Shown here: positions 16,419 through 26,010 of the stretch, piece after piece
How positions within the stretch are numbered: position 1 is the stretch's first letter
Layout of the letters: every line of letters starts with the position of its first letter
Source: a bacterium
Lineage (GTDB): Bacteria > UBP6 > UBA1177 > JAKLFG01
Direction: 5' to 3'
Length of the DNA stretch: 64,000 nucleotides
Assembly: GCA_022709425.1 (NCBI GenBank)
Contig: JAKLIW010000004.1
Coordinates: forward strand, 1 to 64,000
Program-made: the position numbers and the translations under genes
The notes under the pieces: generated by a model
What the model was told of the DNA's origin: nothing
What the model saw: only the letters and a program-made list of their open reading frames with translations
Databases searched by the model: none

Positions 16419-17105
16419 ATGAAAAATTTCAATTTCAATATGTTGCTGGTTCTTATCGGTAAGCAGAAACCTCTATATCGTTGGGGTGCGATCGGGGTGA
16501 TCATGGTTGGCATGGTCGTTGCCTATTTCGTCACCAGCTTCCTGCCCCATCAGGCCCGTATGGAAGAAATGGCGGAACAGTTCAGCCAGAAAAAAGCAGA
16601 GTTTTCCAAGATGGTAGTATTGGTGCGTGACCGAGGTCAATATATGGAAGAAGTGGAACATCTCGACCGCGAACTTAAATACGCCATCACGGTTCTGCCG
16701 GACAAGAAAGAGATTCCCTCCCTTTTGAAAAAGATATCAGAGGAGGCTGAGAAATTTGGTCTTGAGGTTTACTATTTTGAACCTCAATCGGAAAGTGTTC
16801 AGGGATTTATCGCTGCGGTGCCGGTCGCCATAAAACTGAAAGGCAGTTTTCATGAGGTGCTCAGTTTCTTCGACTCGGTGAACAAATTCGCCCGTATCGT
16901 GAATATCAGCGATATCCAGATGAAGGCGGATCCGCAAAGTGAACAAAAAGCGGCGCAAACGCGCGAGAAGGTGAAGAAGTCGGTTTCTTCGGCCGATGCC
17001 TTTACGGCGTTCCAACCCAATAAAACCGAACTTGAGGTGTCGTTTAGGGCGACCACGTACAGGTTCCTCTCTCAAAATGAAATGGGCGGCGGGGGCGGCA
17101 AATGA
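16419..17105 (+). CDS. pilO: Type IV pilus assembly protein PilO
   Basis: A 228-residue inner-membrane protein with a cytoplasmic N-terminus, a single transmembrane helix at about 25-45 (WGAIGVIMVGMVVAYFVTSF), a coiled coil and a periplasmic ferredoxin-like domain. The block ILPDKKEIPSLLKKISEEAEKFGLEV is typical of PilO. It dimerises with PilN. The C-terminus ends in GGGGGK. ATGA overlap with pilP. Confidence 0.93.
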   Translation: MKNFNFNMLLVLIGKQKPLYRWGAIGVIMVGMVVAYFVTSFLPHQARMEEMAEQFSQKKAEFSKMVVLVRDRGQYMEEVEHLDRELKYAITVLPDKKEIPSLLKKISEEAEKFGLEVYYFEPQSESVQGFIAAVPVAIKLKGSFHEVLSFFDSVNKFARIVNISDIQMKADPQSEQKAAQTREKVKKSVSSADAFTAFQPNKTELEVSFRATTYRFLSQNEMGGGGGK

Positions 17106-17764
17106 AAGCACCTCTTATTTCTTTCTTTATTTTTACGGCTTGCACGATGTTTTTGGTCTCGTGTGCAGATGACTATGAGATAGAGCGTTTCGATTACAAG
17201 GCTGAATATGACCGGGTCAGCAAGACAAATGCCGCCATCGTTCATTCGAGTGTCGAAAAAGATATCACGGAAATAATCAAGAAACGGTCTTCCTATATTT
17301 ATTCTGCGGTCGGCAAAAGGGATCCTTTTCGTAGTTATTTCGGAGATATGAAGGCTGTCGAGCAGGATCGCGAGCCGGTGAGCGAGCTTCAACGTTACGA
17401 TATCACCGATCTGACCATGACCGCTATCGTATGGGGCATTACCGAGCCACGCGCCATCATCGTGACGCCTGAAAAGAAAAGCATCATCGTGAAGAGAGGG
17501 AGTTTCATCGGGAAGAACTGGGGTAAGGTGAGTGCTATCCTGCAGGATAAAATAGAAGTTATTGAGGTATATAAAGACCCGCTAGGCAGAAAAATACTCA
17601 ACAAGTTGTACTTGGAGCTTCCTATCCCCAATGTTCTTAATGAGGGGCGGGAGAATGAGCAGGAGATACGGGATATCGAAAGCGAAGAGGATCAGGCGGA
17701 ACCAGGATCGACTCAATCCACCCAGCCGAAAGCGGCGGGGAGTCGGCCCGAGGCAAAAGAGTGA
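17102..17764 (+). CDS. pilP: Type IV pilus lipoprotein PilP
   Basis: A 220-residue inner-membrane lipoprotein that bridges PilNO and the PilQ secretin. Signal peptide with lipobox LVSC at residues 18-21, a flexible linker, then the PilP beta domain GKRDPFRSYFGDMKAV ... ITDLTMTAIVWGITEPRAIIVTPEKKSIIVKRG. It has a hydrophilic, Glu/Ala-rich tail. Position between pilO and pilQ fits. Confidence 0.93.
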   Translation: MKAPLISFFIFTACTMFLVSCADDYEIERFDYKAEYDRVSKTNAAIVHSSVEKDITEIIKKRSSYIYSAVGKRDPFRSYFGDMKAVEQDREPVSELQRYDITDLTMTAIVWGITEPRAIIVTPEKKSIIVKRGSFIGKNWGKVSAILQDKIEVIEVYKDPLGRKILNKLYLELPIPNVLNEGRENEQEIRDIESEEDQAEPGSTQSTQPKAAGSRPEAKE

Positions 17765-17795
17765 TGAATAAAGACCGGAATACAGGGAGCTGACG

Positions 17796-20225
17796 ATGAA
17801 AAGCGCGACATTAACTGTTTTGCTCGCTCTTGTGTTGTCCGTGGCGGTGGTCGCCTCGGCGAAGCCGGGTGCTGGTTCGCTTACCATTGCAAAAGGAGGC
17901 GTGACCGAGTCATTCGAGAACAGTATCGATGGTACGACCCTATTCTATCCGGGAGCGGGACAGCTTAAGTTGTTGCTTCCCGGTTCGGTGACGGCTCCCC
18001 AAAGTGCGTTGGCGGATGTGCAGAGCGGGCTCTCCGGTTCGCGCGAGTTCTCAATGTTCGCGCTTGACCTTGAGGGAAATTCCTTTGCCGTTGAGCGTTC
18101 GGGAAAAGCTCTTACATTAAAGATCGGCGATATAGAAACTATTACCTCGCTAAAGGAAGAAACTCCTCTTAAACAGGCGTCGGTATCATTGAAAGAGACT
18201 GATGGCGGGATATTTTTGTCCATGAGTGAAAAACCCCTTCTGGTGCGTTATTTCACCCTCGCTAATCCTGAGCGATTAGTGTTTGATCTGGTGGGCATCA
18301 AGGGTAAGATGAAGAAACAGGATGGTGTGCGTTATGCCAACCATCCGGCTGGCTTTAGAGTGGTCATGGAGCGTTCTTTGCCCGCCTATTTCACGATGGA
18401 ACTTCGTCGCGATGAGGTGGTTTTTGCGGCTACTGATCGTTCCCAGTTGTTTGCCGATTTCAAGGTGAAACAACAAGCGCCGACGATACAGAAAAACGAG
18501 TTGGCCGCTGCCGAAAGGGAGCCCAATAAAAAACATGAGATAGACGGGTTTGTGTTCGCGGGAGAGGATCCGCAGATACTTAAACTGTCTTCTTTAGATA
18601 AGCTTGATGTCCAGAAAAAAGTGGATGCCGACAAGGTAGAGATCGTGGTCAAGAACACCTTTATCACGAAAGACAAAGAGCAGTTGATAGATGCCGGGTC
18701 TCTGGCCGGGCCGGTAAAAGAGTTGGCGATATTCAACGAAGGTTCTGATGTGAAAATAGTTGCTACCTTGAAGAAGGGCCCCTTTGCTCTCGACCTGAAG
18801 AGCGAGATCGGGGGCACCGAGGTGATCTTTGCCAAGAATAAGCCGCTTGTGCCTGAAAGAGTGGCTGGGTTTACGGATGCCGCGCAGTCGGCGGCGATGG
18901 TGCGCAACGCCGTGGTCGGGGCCGAGGAGGAGCGCGAAACCGTGACGGCGGTCGATGTGGCGGGTGGTTCCAAAGTGTATCGCGGCAAGAAAATCAGTCT
19001 CGACTTTAAGGATGTCGATATTCTCGATGTGTTGCGCCTCATGTCGGAGATCAGCAAACTCAACATCATCGCCGGCGACGATGTGCGGGGCACCATAACG
19101 GTACGCCTTATCAATATTCCGTGGGACGAGGCGCTTGATGTGATACTGAAGAGCAAGTCGCTTGGAAAGGAGCGATTGGGAAGTATTATTCGCGTGGCGG
19201 CTCTTTCCACCATTCAGCGCGAAAAAGAGGCGGAGCTGGCAAAGATCAAGGCCGATCAAAAACTTGAGCCGGTTAAGGTACGTCTTATCGCCGTCAATTA
19301 TGCGATGGCGGCCAAACTCATGCCGCAGGTCAAGGATCTGCTTTCGGAACGTGGTTCGGTCACGACCGATGAGCGGACCAATGTGCTGATCGTAAAGGAT
19401 GTTGAAGAGATACTCGATAAGGTAGAGCAGTTGGTCGCTTACCTTGATACGCAGACTCCGCAGGTTTTGATCGAGGCGAAGATCATCGAGGCGACCACCC
19501 AGTCGGCGCTTGGGCTTGGCGTGGAATGGGGTACCGGCTACACCGCCGATGCCCGACACGGTAATCCGACCGGAGCGATGTTCCCCTATAACCTCGGTAT
19601 CGGCGGTTCGGTCAGTGTGCCCGGCCCCGCTGATCATTCGGGAAGCATGGGGTTCTCCTTCGGTAGCATCGGCAATGTCGCCGACCTCAATTTGACGCTT
19701 AATGTTATGGAGGCTGAAGGTCGTATTAAGATCGTCAGTTCCCCCAAGGTGGCGACGCTGGATAATAGCGAGGCGATGATCCAGCAGGGTGTCAGCGTTC
19801 CGATAACGACCCGGTCGCAAGGCGGAGAGGTCACCACAAAGTTCATCGATGCCACCCTTATCCTTAAAACCACACCGCATATCACCTCCGATGGTTCAAT
19901 TCTCATGAAGCTGAATGTCAACAAATCAGAAGCCGACTATTCCAATACGAACTATCTTGGTGAGCCGGCGATCCTCAAAAAAGAGGCACAGACAGAGATC
20001 TTGGTGCGGAGTGGCGACACGGTCGTTATCGGCGGTGTTTACACCAACAAGGTCAGTAAAACGGTCAGAAAGGTTCCCTTGCTGGGCGACATCCCGATCC
20101 TCGGTTGGCTTTTTAAACAGGTCGATGAGCGGGTAGAGCGTTCCGAACTCCTCATCTTTATTACCCCGCGGATCATGAACAAGGTGAAGTCCTCCATGCC
20201 CTTACTCAAATCGGAGGAGGAATAA
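17796..20225 (+). CDS. pilQ: Type IV pilus secretin PilQ
   Basis: An 809-residue outer-membrane secretin through which the pilus passes. After a Sec signal peptide (cleaved near VASA) come AMIN domains that bind peptidoglycan (about 25-380), an STN/N0 domain beginning ISLDFKDVDILDVLRLMSEISKLN, an N1 domain ending LVAYLDTQTPQVLIEAKIIEA, and the secretin barrel with the signature VPLLGDIPILGWLFK near the C-terminus. The start ATG has GGGAG 6 nt upstream. No PilW/PilF pilotin is in the window. Confidence 0.96.
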   Translation: MKSATLTVLLALVLSVAVVASAKPGAGSLTIAKGGVTESFENSIDGTTLFYPGAGQLKLLLPGSVTAPQSALADVQSGLSGSREFSMFALDLEGNSFAVERSGKALTLKIGDIETITSLKEETPLKQASVSLKETDGGIFLSMSEKPLLVRYFTLANPERLVFDLVGIKGKMKKQDGVRYANHPAGFRVVMERSLPAYFTMELRRDEVVFAATDRSQLFADFKVKQQAPTIQKNELAAAEREPNKKHEIDGFVFAGEDPQILKLSSLDKLDVQKKVDADKVEIVVKNTFITKDKEQLIDAGSLAGPVKELAIFNEGSDVKIVATLKKGPFALDLKSEIGGTEVIFAKNKPLVPERVAGFTDAAQSAAMVRNAVVGAEEERETVTAVDVAGGSKVYRGKKISLDFKDVDILDVLRLMSEISKLNIIAGDDVRGTITVRLINIPWDEALDVILKSKSLGKERLGSIIRVAALSTIQREKEAELAKIKADQKLEPVKVRLIAVNYAMAAKLMPQVKDLLSERGSVTTDERTNVLIVKDVEEILDKVEQLVAYLDTQTPQVLIEAKIIEATTQSALGLGVEWGTGYTADARHGNPTGAMFPYNLGIGGSVSVPGPADHSGSMGFSFGSIGNVADLNLTLNVMEAEGRIKIVSSPKVATLDNSEAMIQQGVSVPITTRSQGGEVTTKFIDATLILKTTPHITSDGSILMKLNVNKSEADYSNTNYLGEPAILKKEAQTEILVRSGDTVVIGGVYTNKVSKTVRKVPLLGDIPILGWLFKQVDERVERSELLIFITPRIMNKVKSSMPLLKSEEE

Positions 20226-20254
20226 CCATGATAAGAAGAAAAGGAGATACCGCC

Positions 20255-21181
20255 ATGAAAAGCGCGTTCTTCGGGGTTATTATGGTCGCGTTGTTGGTTG
20301 GGGGATGCGCCAACAGCGAACAGTCCGTTTTCCTCGATAGTTTCATTCCTCCGTTGCCGGAAAGCGACTGCATGATCACGCCCGACTCGGCAATATACTA
20401 CGATACGGGTGTCATCGATATCTATTTTTCTGCCGATTACACTCTAGGGTTCCGTATCACCAACCAGATGGGGACATCGGCTGCGGCCGGGCAGGGGGCC
20501 GAAGGAGCTCCGATAGAATCTCAAGAGGCGAATCTCTGGAAGATGAAGTATATCATACTGAGCTATGAGTTGCCCGGCGTGCCTGCGCTCGATCGTGCGG
20601 TATGGGGTCGTCGTGAGATACCGGCGCAAGTTCTTGTTGATAACGATGGCGGACAAGTCACGAAAACAGTTGATGTCCTGACTGCCGCACAACATAACAA
20701 TCTTCTCCAGATATTCAGTGCATTCAGTTCCTTGGGCGTCAGCTTTGACTGGGAGACCTATCCGATACTCGTGACCGTTCAAGCCGAAGGTGAAAAACAG
20801 GGAGGCGGCGATATCGTCCGCACGAACGAACTGCAATTCAAGTTGGTTCCTGTGTATGGGGAAATGTTGATGAGCGGATCGGTATATCCTGACAAGGGGT
20901 GGGACACGGACGATGAGATAAAGACAAAAAGCGGTGGCGATGCCGTCATAGAGGCTCAGCTGAAGTATGAGCGAGACGCGGACATATACGAAACGATAAT
21001 GAATTCATGTGTGTTCCCGAATGAACATTTGGTGGGGTGTTACCCCGGACAGAATTTCGGTTTGGTTGATTGCTACACTTTCGCAGGCGCCGATCAGTTG
21101 GTCGAGGCGTTGTTGCCCGGCTCTAACTGTTGTCCAATGGAGGCGCCGGATGAGCCCCAAGCACCCACTTCAGGTGAGTGA
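20255..21181 (+). CDS. Lipoprotein of unknown function downstream of pilQ
   Basis: About 308 residues. The signal peptide MKSAFFGVIMVALLVGGC ends in a clear lipobox (LVGGC). The rest is hydrophilic with several Cys near the C-terminus (CVFPNEHLVGCYPG, CYTF, NCC), which suggests a disulphide-bonded domain exported to the envelope. No family was recognised. An ATG at 20228 with GGAGGAGG before it is also in frame and would add nine residues; the nearer start has AAGGAG 9 nt upstream. It is directly after pilQ, so it may be a pilus accessory protein such as a secretin chaperone, but that is positional inference only. Confidence 0.75.
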   Translation: MKSAFFGVIMVALLVGGCANSEQSVFLDSFIPPLPESDCMITPDSAIYYDTGVIDIYFSADYTLGFRITNQMGTSAAAGQGAEGAPIESQEANLWKMKYIILSYELPGVPALDRAVWGRREIPAQVLVDNDGGQVTKTVDVLTAAQHNNLLQIFSAFSSLGVSFDWETYPILVTVQAEGEKQGGGDIVRTNELQFKLVPVYGEMLMSGSVYPDKGWDTDDEIKTKSGGDAVIEAQLKYERDADIYETIMNSCVFPNEHLVGCYPGQNFGLVDCYTFAGADQLVEALLPGSNCCPMEAPDEPQAPTSGE

Positions 21182-21193
21182 TATCTATATTTC

Positions 21194-21222
21194 TTGACAT
21201 AGGCCATTTCTCCCCATACCTT
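21194..21222 (+). promoter_or_regulatory. Promoter of the formiminotransferase-cyclodeaminase gene
   Basis: A perfect TTGACA (21194-21199), 17 nt, and a weak TACCTT (21217-21222), 41 nt before the ATG. Confidence 0.45.
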
Positions 21223-21263
21223 CAACCGTTGTTTTGTCAATACTACGCCGATGGAGGCAGAAC

Positions 21264-22949
21264 ATGAACCGTATAGTTGAATGTGTGCCGAATTTCAGTG
21301 AGGGGCGCGATCGTGCGATCATCGACCAGATAACGGCCGAAATAAAAAAAGTAAAGGGGGTAAAACTGCTCGATGTCGACCCCGGTTGGGACACCAACCG
21401 AACCGTCGTCACCATGGTCGGCGAACCCGAACCGGTCATTGAAGCAGCATTCAACGCGGTGAAGAAGGCGCATGAGCTCATCGATATGCGCAAACATAAG
21501 GGAGCTCATCCTCGGTTTGGCGCCTGTGATGTCTGCCCGGTCATCCCGGTCAGCGGTGTCACGATGGAGGAATGTGTCGAGATAGCGCACCGGCTCGGGA
21601 AGAAACTGGGCGAAGAGCTCGACTACCCGGTCTATTTCTACGAGTATGCTGCCACGACGCCGGAACGGAAGAACCTCGCCAAGGTGCGCGAAGGCGAATA
21701 CGAGGGGCTTGAAGCGCGGCTAAAAGATCCGCATTGGAAACCCGACACCGGTCCCGCCGTGTTCCGGCCGACCAAGGGGGCGACGGCGGTCAGTGCGCGC
21801 GAATTCCTCATCGCCTACAACGTGAATCTCAACACCGTGGATAAGAAGAAGGCGAACGACCTCGCGCTCCTCATCCGCGAACAGGGCTATCCGAAGCGTG
21901 ACGCGAAGGGGACTCTCGTCAAGGGCGAGAAGGGCGAGAAGATCATGGTGCCCGGCAAGTTCAAGTCGTGCAAGGCGATCGGTTGGTATGTCGACGATTA
22001 CAAGCGGGCGCAGATATCGATCAATCTGACGAATTATAAAGTGACCTCGATGCATCAGGTCTTCGACGAACTTTCCGAGCGTGCCCGCGATGTCGGACTG
22101 CGGGTCACCGGCAGTGAGATCGTCGGTGTGGTGCCCAAGCAGGCGCTCGTTGAGGCGGGGACCCACTACCTTGAGAAACAAGGCGGGTGCGCCGGACAGT
22201 CGGACGAGGAACTTATCAAGATAGCTGCCCAGTCGCTCGGACTGTCCGATGTCGCGCCGTTCAAGCCGCAGGAGAAGGTGATCGAGTATCTCATCCGCGA
22301 GCAGAAAGGGCTCGTCGATCTGACCGTTTCGGGTTTCTGCGATCTGCTGGCGAGCGACGCCCCGGCGCCGGGCGGCGGTAGTGTCGCGGCGCTCTGCGGA
22401 GCGATGGCGGCCTCTCTCGCATCGATGGTGGCCAACCTGACCCACGGCAAAAAGGGCTACACCCAGCACAACGCACTCATGAACGATACCGCCAAGGAGG
22501 CCCAGACCCGCAAAGCGGAACTGCTCATGCTCATCGATGAGGATACCCTTGCATTCAACCGGATGATGGCGGCGATGAGCGTGAAGAAGAAGGCGGAGAA
22601 AGAGGGGAGTGATGAGGAGAAGAAACGGGCGACGGCCGAGGAGTACGAGGCGCTGAAGTACGGAACGCTGGTGCCGCTCAAGTGTCTGGAGCGGAGCGGC
22701 GCGCTGTGCGGATTACTGGCGGCGGTCGCCGAGAAGGGGAACGAACATGCCGTATCGGATGCCGGCGTCGGGGCGCACCTCGTCAAGGCGGCGGCTCACG
22801 CGGCGGCGCTCAATGTCCGTATCAACCTCAAGAACTTCGCCGATACCGATTCTTTCAAGGGCGATACCTTGACGCAGATGAAGAAGCTGCTTGCGGCGGC
22901 TGAACACGACGCCGACGCGGTCATCGCGACGGTCGACAAGAAGCTCTGA
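21264..22949 (+). CDS. ftcD: Bifunctional glutamate formiminotransferase / formiminotetrahydrofolate cyclodeaminase
   Basis: A 561-residue fusion of both activities that moves the formimino group of formiminoglutamate (from histidine breakdown) to tetrahydrofolate and then deaminates it to methenyl-THF. Residues 1-330 are the transferase (VECVPNFSEGRD, DMRKHKGAHPRFGACDVCPVIPV with the catalytic His); residues about 350-561 the cyclodeaminase (SDAPAPGGGSVAALCGAMAASLASMVANLT). The ATG at 21264 has GGAGG 6-7 nt before it. No hut genes lie nearby, so it may serve one-carbon supply on its own. Confidence 0.93.
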   Translation: MNRIVECVPNFSEGRDRAIIDQITAEIKKVKGVKLLDVDPGWDTNRTVVTMVGEPEPVIEAAFNAVKKAHELIDMRKHKGAHPRFGACDVCPVIPVSGVTMEECVEIAHRLGKKLGEELDYPVYFYEYAATTPERKNLAKVREGEYEGLEARLKDPHWKPDTGPAVFRPTKGATAVSAREFLIAYNVNLNTVDKKKANDLALLIREQGYPKRDAKGTLVKGEKGEKIMVPGKFKSCKAIGWYVDDYKRAQISINLTNYKVTSMHQVFDELSERARDVGLRVTGSEIVGVVPKQALVEAGTHYLEKQGGCAGQSDEELIKIAAQSLGLSDVAPFKPQEKVIEYLIREQKGLVDLTVSGFCDLLASDAPAPGGGSVAALCGAMAASLASMVANLTHGKKGYTQHNALMNDTAKEAQTRKAELLMLIDEDTLAFNRMMAAMSVKKKAEKEGSDEEKKRATAEEYEALKYGTLVPLKCLERSGALCGLLAAVAEKGNEHAVSDAGVGAHLVKAAAHAAALNVRINLKNFADTDSFKGDTLTQMKKLLAAAEHDADAVIATVDKKL

Positions 22950-22978
22950 AGCATTGCCGCGTCCCTTCGCCCGAAAAT

Positions 22979-23007
22979 TTGCTTTCATCGCCGCTCTTCA
23001 GTAGGAT
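22979..23007 (+). promoter_or_regulatory. Candidate promoter of the FHA/AAA+ gene
   Basis: TTGCTT (22979-22984), 17 nt, TAGGAT (23002-23007), 28 nt before the ATG at 23036. GAGG precedes that ATG, which also rules against the longer frame starting inside this promoter. Confidence 0.45.
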
Positions 23008-23035
23008 GCCGCCGAGAGAGAACAGACGAGGTTCC

Positions 23036-24448
23036 ATGTATCTGCTTTTGTATCGCGACAATAAACACATCTTTTCCTTTTATATCAACAGCGCCAAGAA
23101 GAAGATAGTCATTGGCGGCGAAGAGGGCGACATCCTGTTCCCGCCCGATATGCACGGTCACGAACTGTCGCTTCGCCGAGAATTCGACTTCAAGACTCGT
23201 CAGTATTTCTGGGCGCTCTATCCCTCCACAAAAGGTTTCGCCGTCAATGGGAAGGAGGTGAAACCGGGCGATCCCTTTTCGGGTAGTGATGTGGTCTCGA
23301 TCCGCGATTTCTCCTTCTCCTTTTCGCAGTTTTCCCATCTGGGCGCTCCCTCGGCGGGCGGTGGACGGGCCGATCAGGGACAGACGATAGTTGTCGATAC
23401 CGAACGAACCGCCTATAAAAGCCTGCTCATCGAGTCCGACGGGGTCGTCAAGAACTTTTCGTTCCGCGAAGGGCGCGAGGTGCTCGTCGGCCGCAAGAAG
23501 GCCGATATCACGTTGCAGCAGCCCGATGTCAGTTCGGAGCATCTCCTGTTGGTCATGAAAAGTTCCGGCATCTACTTCTGGAACAAGGGAAAGAACGGCA
23601 CATGGGTTAACGGTATGCGGGTCGAGAACGGCGAACTACAGGAGGGGAAATACCGCTTCCTCATCGCCGGCAAGCACCCGGTCGTCGTGACGGTGGTGCG
23701 CGAACGGGTCGCCGAATCGTTCTACAAGGGTTCTCTTGCGGCACTGTTCGAGAAGGTCGAAGGCTGGTTACAGAAGCCGGAACTGTTTGGCGGTCATCCG
23801 ATCATCCTGTTCAGCGGCGAAAGCGGGGTGGGGAAGGAGGTCTTCGCCGAATTCGCTCACGGTATCTGCGGCCGGAAGGGAGAATTCGTCACCTACAACG
23901 CCGCCGCGATACCCGAGACCTTGGCCGAAAGCGAACTATTCGGCACCTGCAAGGGAAGTTTCACCGGGGCAGAGGAGCGAGCAGGCGCATTCCTGCAGGC
24001 CGACGGCGGGACGCTGTTCCTCGATGAGATCGCCGAGATGCCGCTCAACCTGCAGGGAAAGATACTGCGTATCCTTGAGGACTGGACGGTGCGTCGCATC
24101 GGCGAGACCGGCGCCGGGAAAAAGGTCGACCTCATGATGGTGCTGGCGACCAACCGCGACCTTGCCAAGGAGATCGCGGCGGGCCGTTTCCGCAAAGATC
24201 TCTTCTACCGTATCTCGACCCTGACCGTCGCCATACCGCCGCTTCGCGAACGGCGCGAGGATATTATGCCGCTGGCCAAACATCTGCTCTTTTCGCTGAC
24301 TGGTCGCGAGACCCGTTTCACCGGCAAGGCGGTTACGGTGCTTGAAGGTCACGACTGGCCCGGCAATGTTCGCGAACTCAAGTCGGTCATGACCCGTTTC
24401 GCCTACACCGGCAAAGAGGAGTTTGACATCCTTGATGCGGCATTCTGA
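23036..24448 (+). CDS. FHA-domain sigma54-activator-type AAA+ protein without DNA-binding domain
   Basis: A 470-residue protein. Residues 1-110 form a first, divergent FHA-like module ([27 protein letters not shown]); 135-225 a second with [22 protein letters not shown] and [13 protein letters not shown]. Residues about 240-455 are the sigma54-interaction AAA+ module: Walker A GESGVGKE (about 261), the sigma54-contacting loop GSFTGA instead of [19 protein letters not shown] (Walker B), and the PGNVRELK sensor II. The chain stops 20 residues later with no Fis-type HTH. It may activate sigma54 promoters from solution, with FHA sensing phospho-threonine. A partner Ser/Thr kinase is not in the window. 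Confidence 0.9.
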   Translation: MYLLLYRDNKHIFSFYINSAKKKIVIGGEEGDILFPPDMHGHELSLRREFDFKTRQYFWALYPSTKGFAVNGKEVKPGDPFSGSDVVSIRDFSFSFSQFSHLGAPSAGGGRADQGQTIVVDTERTAYKSLLIESDGVVKNFSFREGREVLVGRKKADITLQQPDVSSEHLLLVMKSSGIYFWNKGKNGTWVNGMRVENGELQEGKYRFLIAGKHPVVVTVVRERVAESFYKGSLAALFEKVEGWLQKPELFGGHPIILFSGESGVGKEVFAEFAHGICGRKGEFVTYNAAAIPETLAESELFGTCKGSFTGAEERAGAFLQADGGTLFLDEIAEMPLNLQGKILRILEDWTVRRIGETGAGKKVDLMMVLATNRDLAKEIAAGRFRKDLFYRISTLTVAIPPLRERREDIMPLAKHLLFSLTGRETRFTGKAVTVLEGHDWPGNVRELKSVMTRFAYTGKEEFDILDAAF

Positions 24449-24540
24449 CTTGTATGCCCATACTCATATAAAATAATTAGAGAAAAAAGTATGGCTTTTC
24501 GCTTGCTGACCATAAACGGTTGCCGATCGCGGCAAAAAGT

Positions 24541-24572
24541 TTGACAAACGGAGGGAGACACACTAGCGTGTG
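24541..24572 (+). promoter_or_regulatory. Promoter with overlapping palindrome, upstream of the outer-membrane protein
   Basis: TTGACA (24541-24546), 17 nt, TAGCGT (24564-24569). The palindrome CACAC-TAGC-GTGTG (24559-24572) covers the -10, the usual placement of a repressor operator. The 77 nt between this and the start codon form a fairly long leader. Confidence 0.45.
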
Positions 24573-24645
24573 CAGACCTAAACGGGGATTCATGTTCCGG
24601 ATTAGTAGAACGAACATCTTATCATACACCAAGAAGGAGGCCATC

Positions 24646-25995
24646 GTGGTGAATCCGCTGAGGGCATTGTGGATCATCGCACTTCTGGCGACATTTCCCC
24701 TCATCGCGCAGGAACCTGTTGCAGGCGCCGAGGAGAGTGGAAACGAGGCGGCGGTAGAACAGCCCGCCGATACGCAGGAAGAGGCGGCGACCGTCGACAA
24801 GAAGGAAGAGGAAAAAAAGGCCGACGAACAGACGGCTGAAAAGAAAGAAGAAACAGCTCCTACTACTGAACCGGTGGTTGCTCCGGCGGTTACCGAACCT
24901 GCTCCGGCAGTTGCCGAGCCGGCTCCGGCACCCGCGGCAGACCCGATCCCGACCGTTGTCCCCGAACAGTCGGCGGTTGCTCCCTCCGCTGAAGCGCCTA
25001 AGACCGAGGAGGTCGTTGCTGAGGTAAAACCGGAAGATGAGGGGAAGCAAGAGGAAGAAAAGAAAGAAGAAGAAAAGAAAGAGGAAAAAAAGTACAACGT
25101 TTCTCTGATGAACATCCTTTCGCACAATGTCAGCAAAGATCGTCCCGTATTTGGTTATGTGCTGAACCTTGCCGGCGGCGTGACTTTGCCGTGGGAACTC
25201 AGCCTCGGGGCTTCGGTCGGCTTGGCCTATACCCTGCAATGGGCGCGGCCCGATTCCAGCAATGTCGGCGGTGGCATATATGACGAAGATACCATTAATC
25301 ATTATCTCTTTGATGGTACGCCGCTTAACATTGATCTTTCACGTCGGTTCACTATACCGAAGGCTGAGATCAATATAACCCCCTCGATCAGCTGGGCATT
25401 GCCGTTCACCTCGAAAACACTCTGGGAGGTCTATACCCTTCGTTCGATGTTGTCGTTCGGTGTGGCGGTCGATCGTTCATTCAAACTGGCCGAAGGGCTC
25501 ACGTTGACTTTGGCCTACAACGGTTCTTATACCAAAGCTTTTGCCGAGTATTCGGGTGCTTGGGACGATTCTCAGAACGATTTCCAAGATTTCAATGTTG
25601 AGCATTCATTTGCCAATATGATCAATGTGTCGCTGGCCTATAAAGGGCTTTCAATCAAGCTCGGGTACGGTTACGTGAACGAGCGCGTATGGAATAACGT
25701 CACCCAGACCGCCGATGCCGCGACCTATCAGCCGTGGGTCCATTCGGTCATGTACTCCGGTGGGATCGGTTACGGCTTGCCGGGCTTCGTCGACGGCGAC
25801 AACTTTATCTTCGGCGTTGGCTTCCAGACCGGTGGTCCCGAGTTCGAGGATGGCCGCATGGCGCGGTTCGACTATAGCGCCGCCACCTCAAGCGCCGCCG
25901 AGAAAGACTCTCAAGAAAAGTCGCTATATATGTACCCGTTCAATCCGCGCTTCACGAAGATTCAGGCGACCATAGGCTACAGTTATAGTTTTTAA
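24646..25995 (+). CDS. Outer-membrane beta-barrel protein with acidic low-complexity linker
   Basis: About 449 residues. A GTG start at 24646 is preferred: AAGGAGG lies just upstream and the product begins with a signal peptide (VNPLRALWIIALLATFPLIAQ). Residues 25-150 are a Glu/Lys/Pro/Ala-rich repeat-like linker (VAEPAPAPAADP, EEEKKEEEKKEEKK). Residues 155-449 alternate in strand-like fashion and end in IGYSYSF, with a C-terminal aromatic typical of barrels handled by BAM. It has no recognised family. It is 15 nt upstream of the large metalloprotease lipoprotein and may be its surface partner or exporter; that is inference. Confidence 0.8.
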   Translation: MVNPLRALWIIALLATFPLIAQEPVAGAEESGNEAAVEQPADTQEEAATVDKKEEEKKADEQTAEKKEETAPTTEPVVAPAVTEPAPAVAEPAPAPAADPIPTVVPEQSAVAPSAEAPKTEEVVAEVKPEDEGKQEEEKKEEEKKEEKKYNVSLMNILSHNVSKDRPVFGYVLNLAGGVTLPWELSLGASVGLAYTLQWARPDSSNVGGGIYDEDTINHYLFDGTPLNIDLSRRFTIPKAEINITPSISWALPFTSKTLWEVYTLRSMLSFGVAVDRSFKLAEGLTLTLAYNGSYTKAFAEYSGAWDDSQNDFQDFNVEHSFANMINVSLAYKGLSIKLGYGYVNERVWNNVTQTADAATYQPWVHSVMYSGGIGYGLPGFVDGDNFIFGVGFQTGGPEFEDGRMARFDYSAATSSAAEKDSQEKSLYMYPFNPRFTKIQATIGYSYSF

Positions 25996-26010
25996 CCGGA
26001 GGAACCTAGT

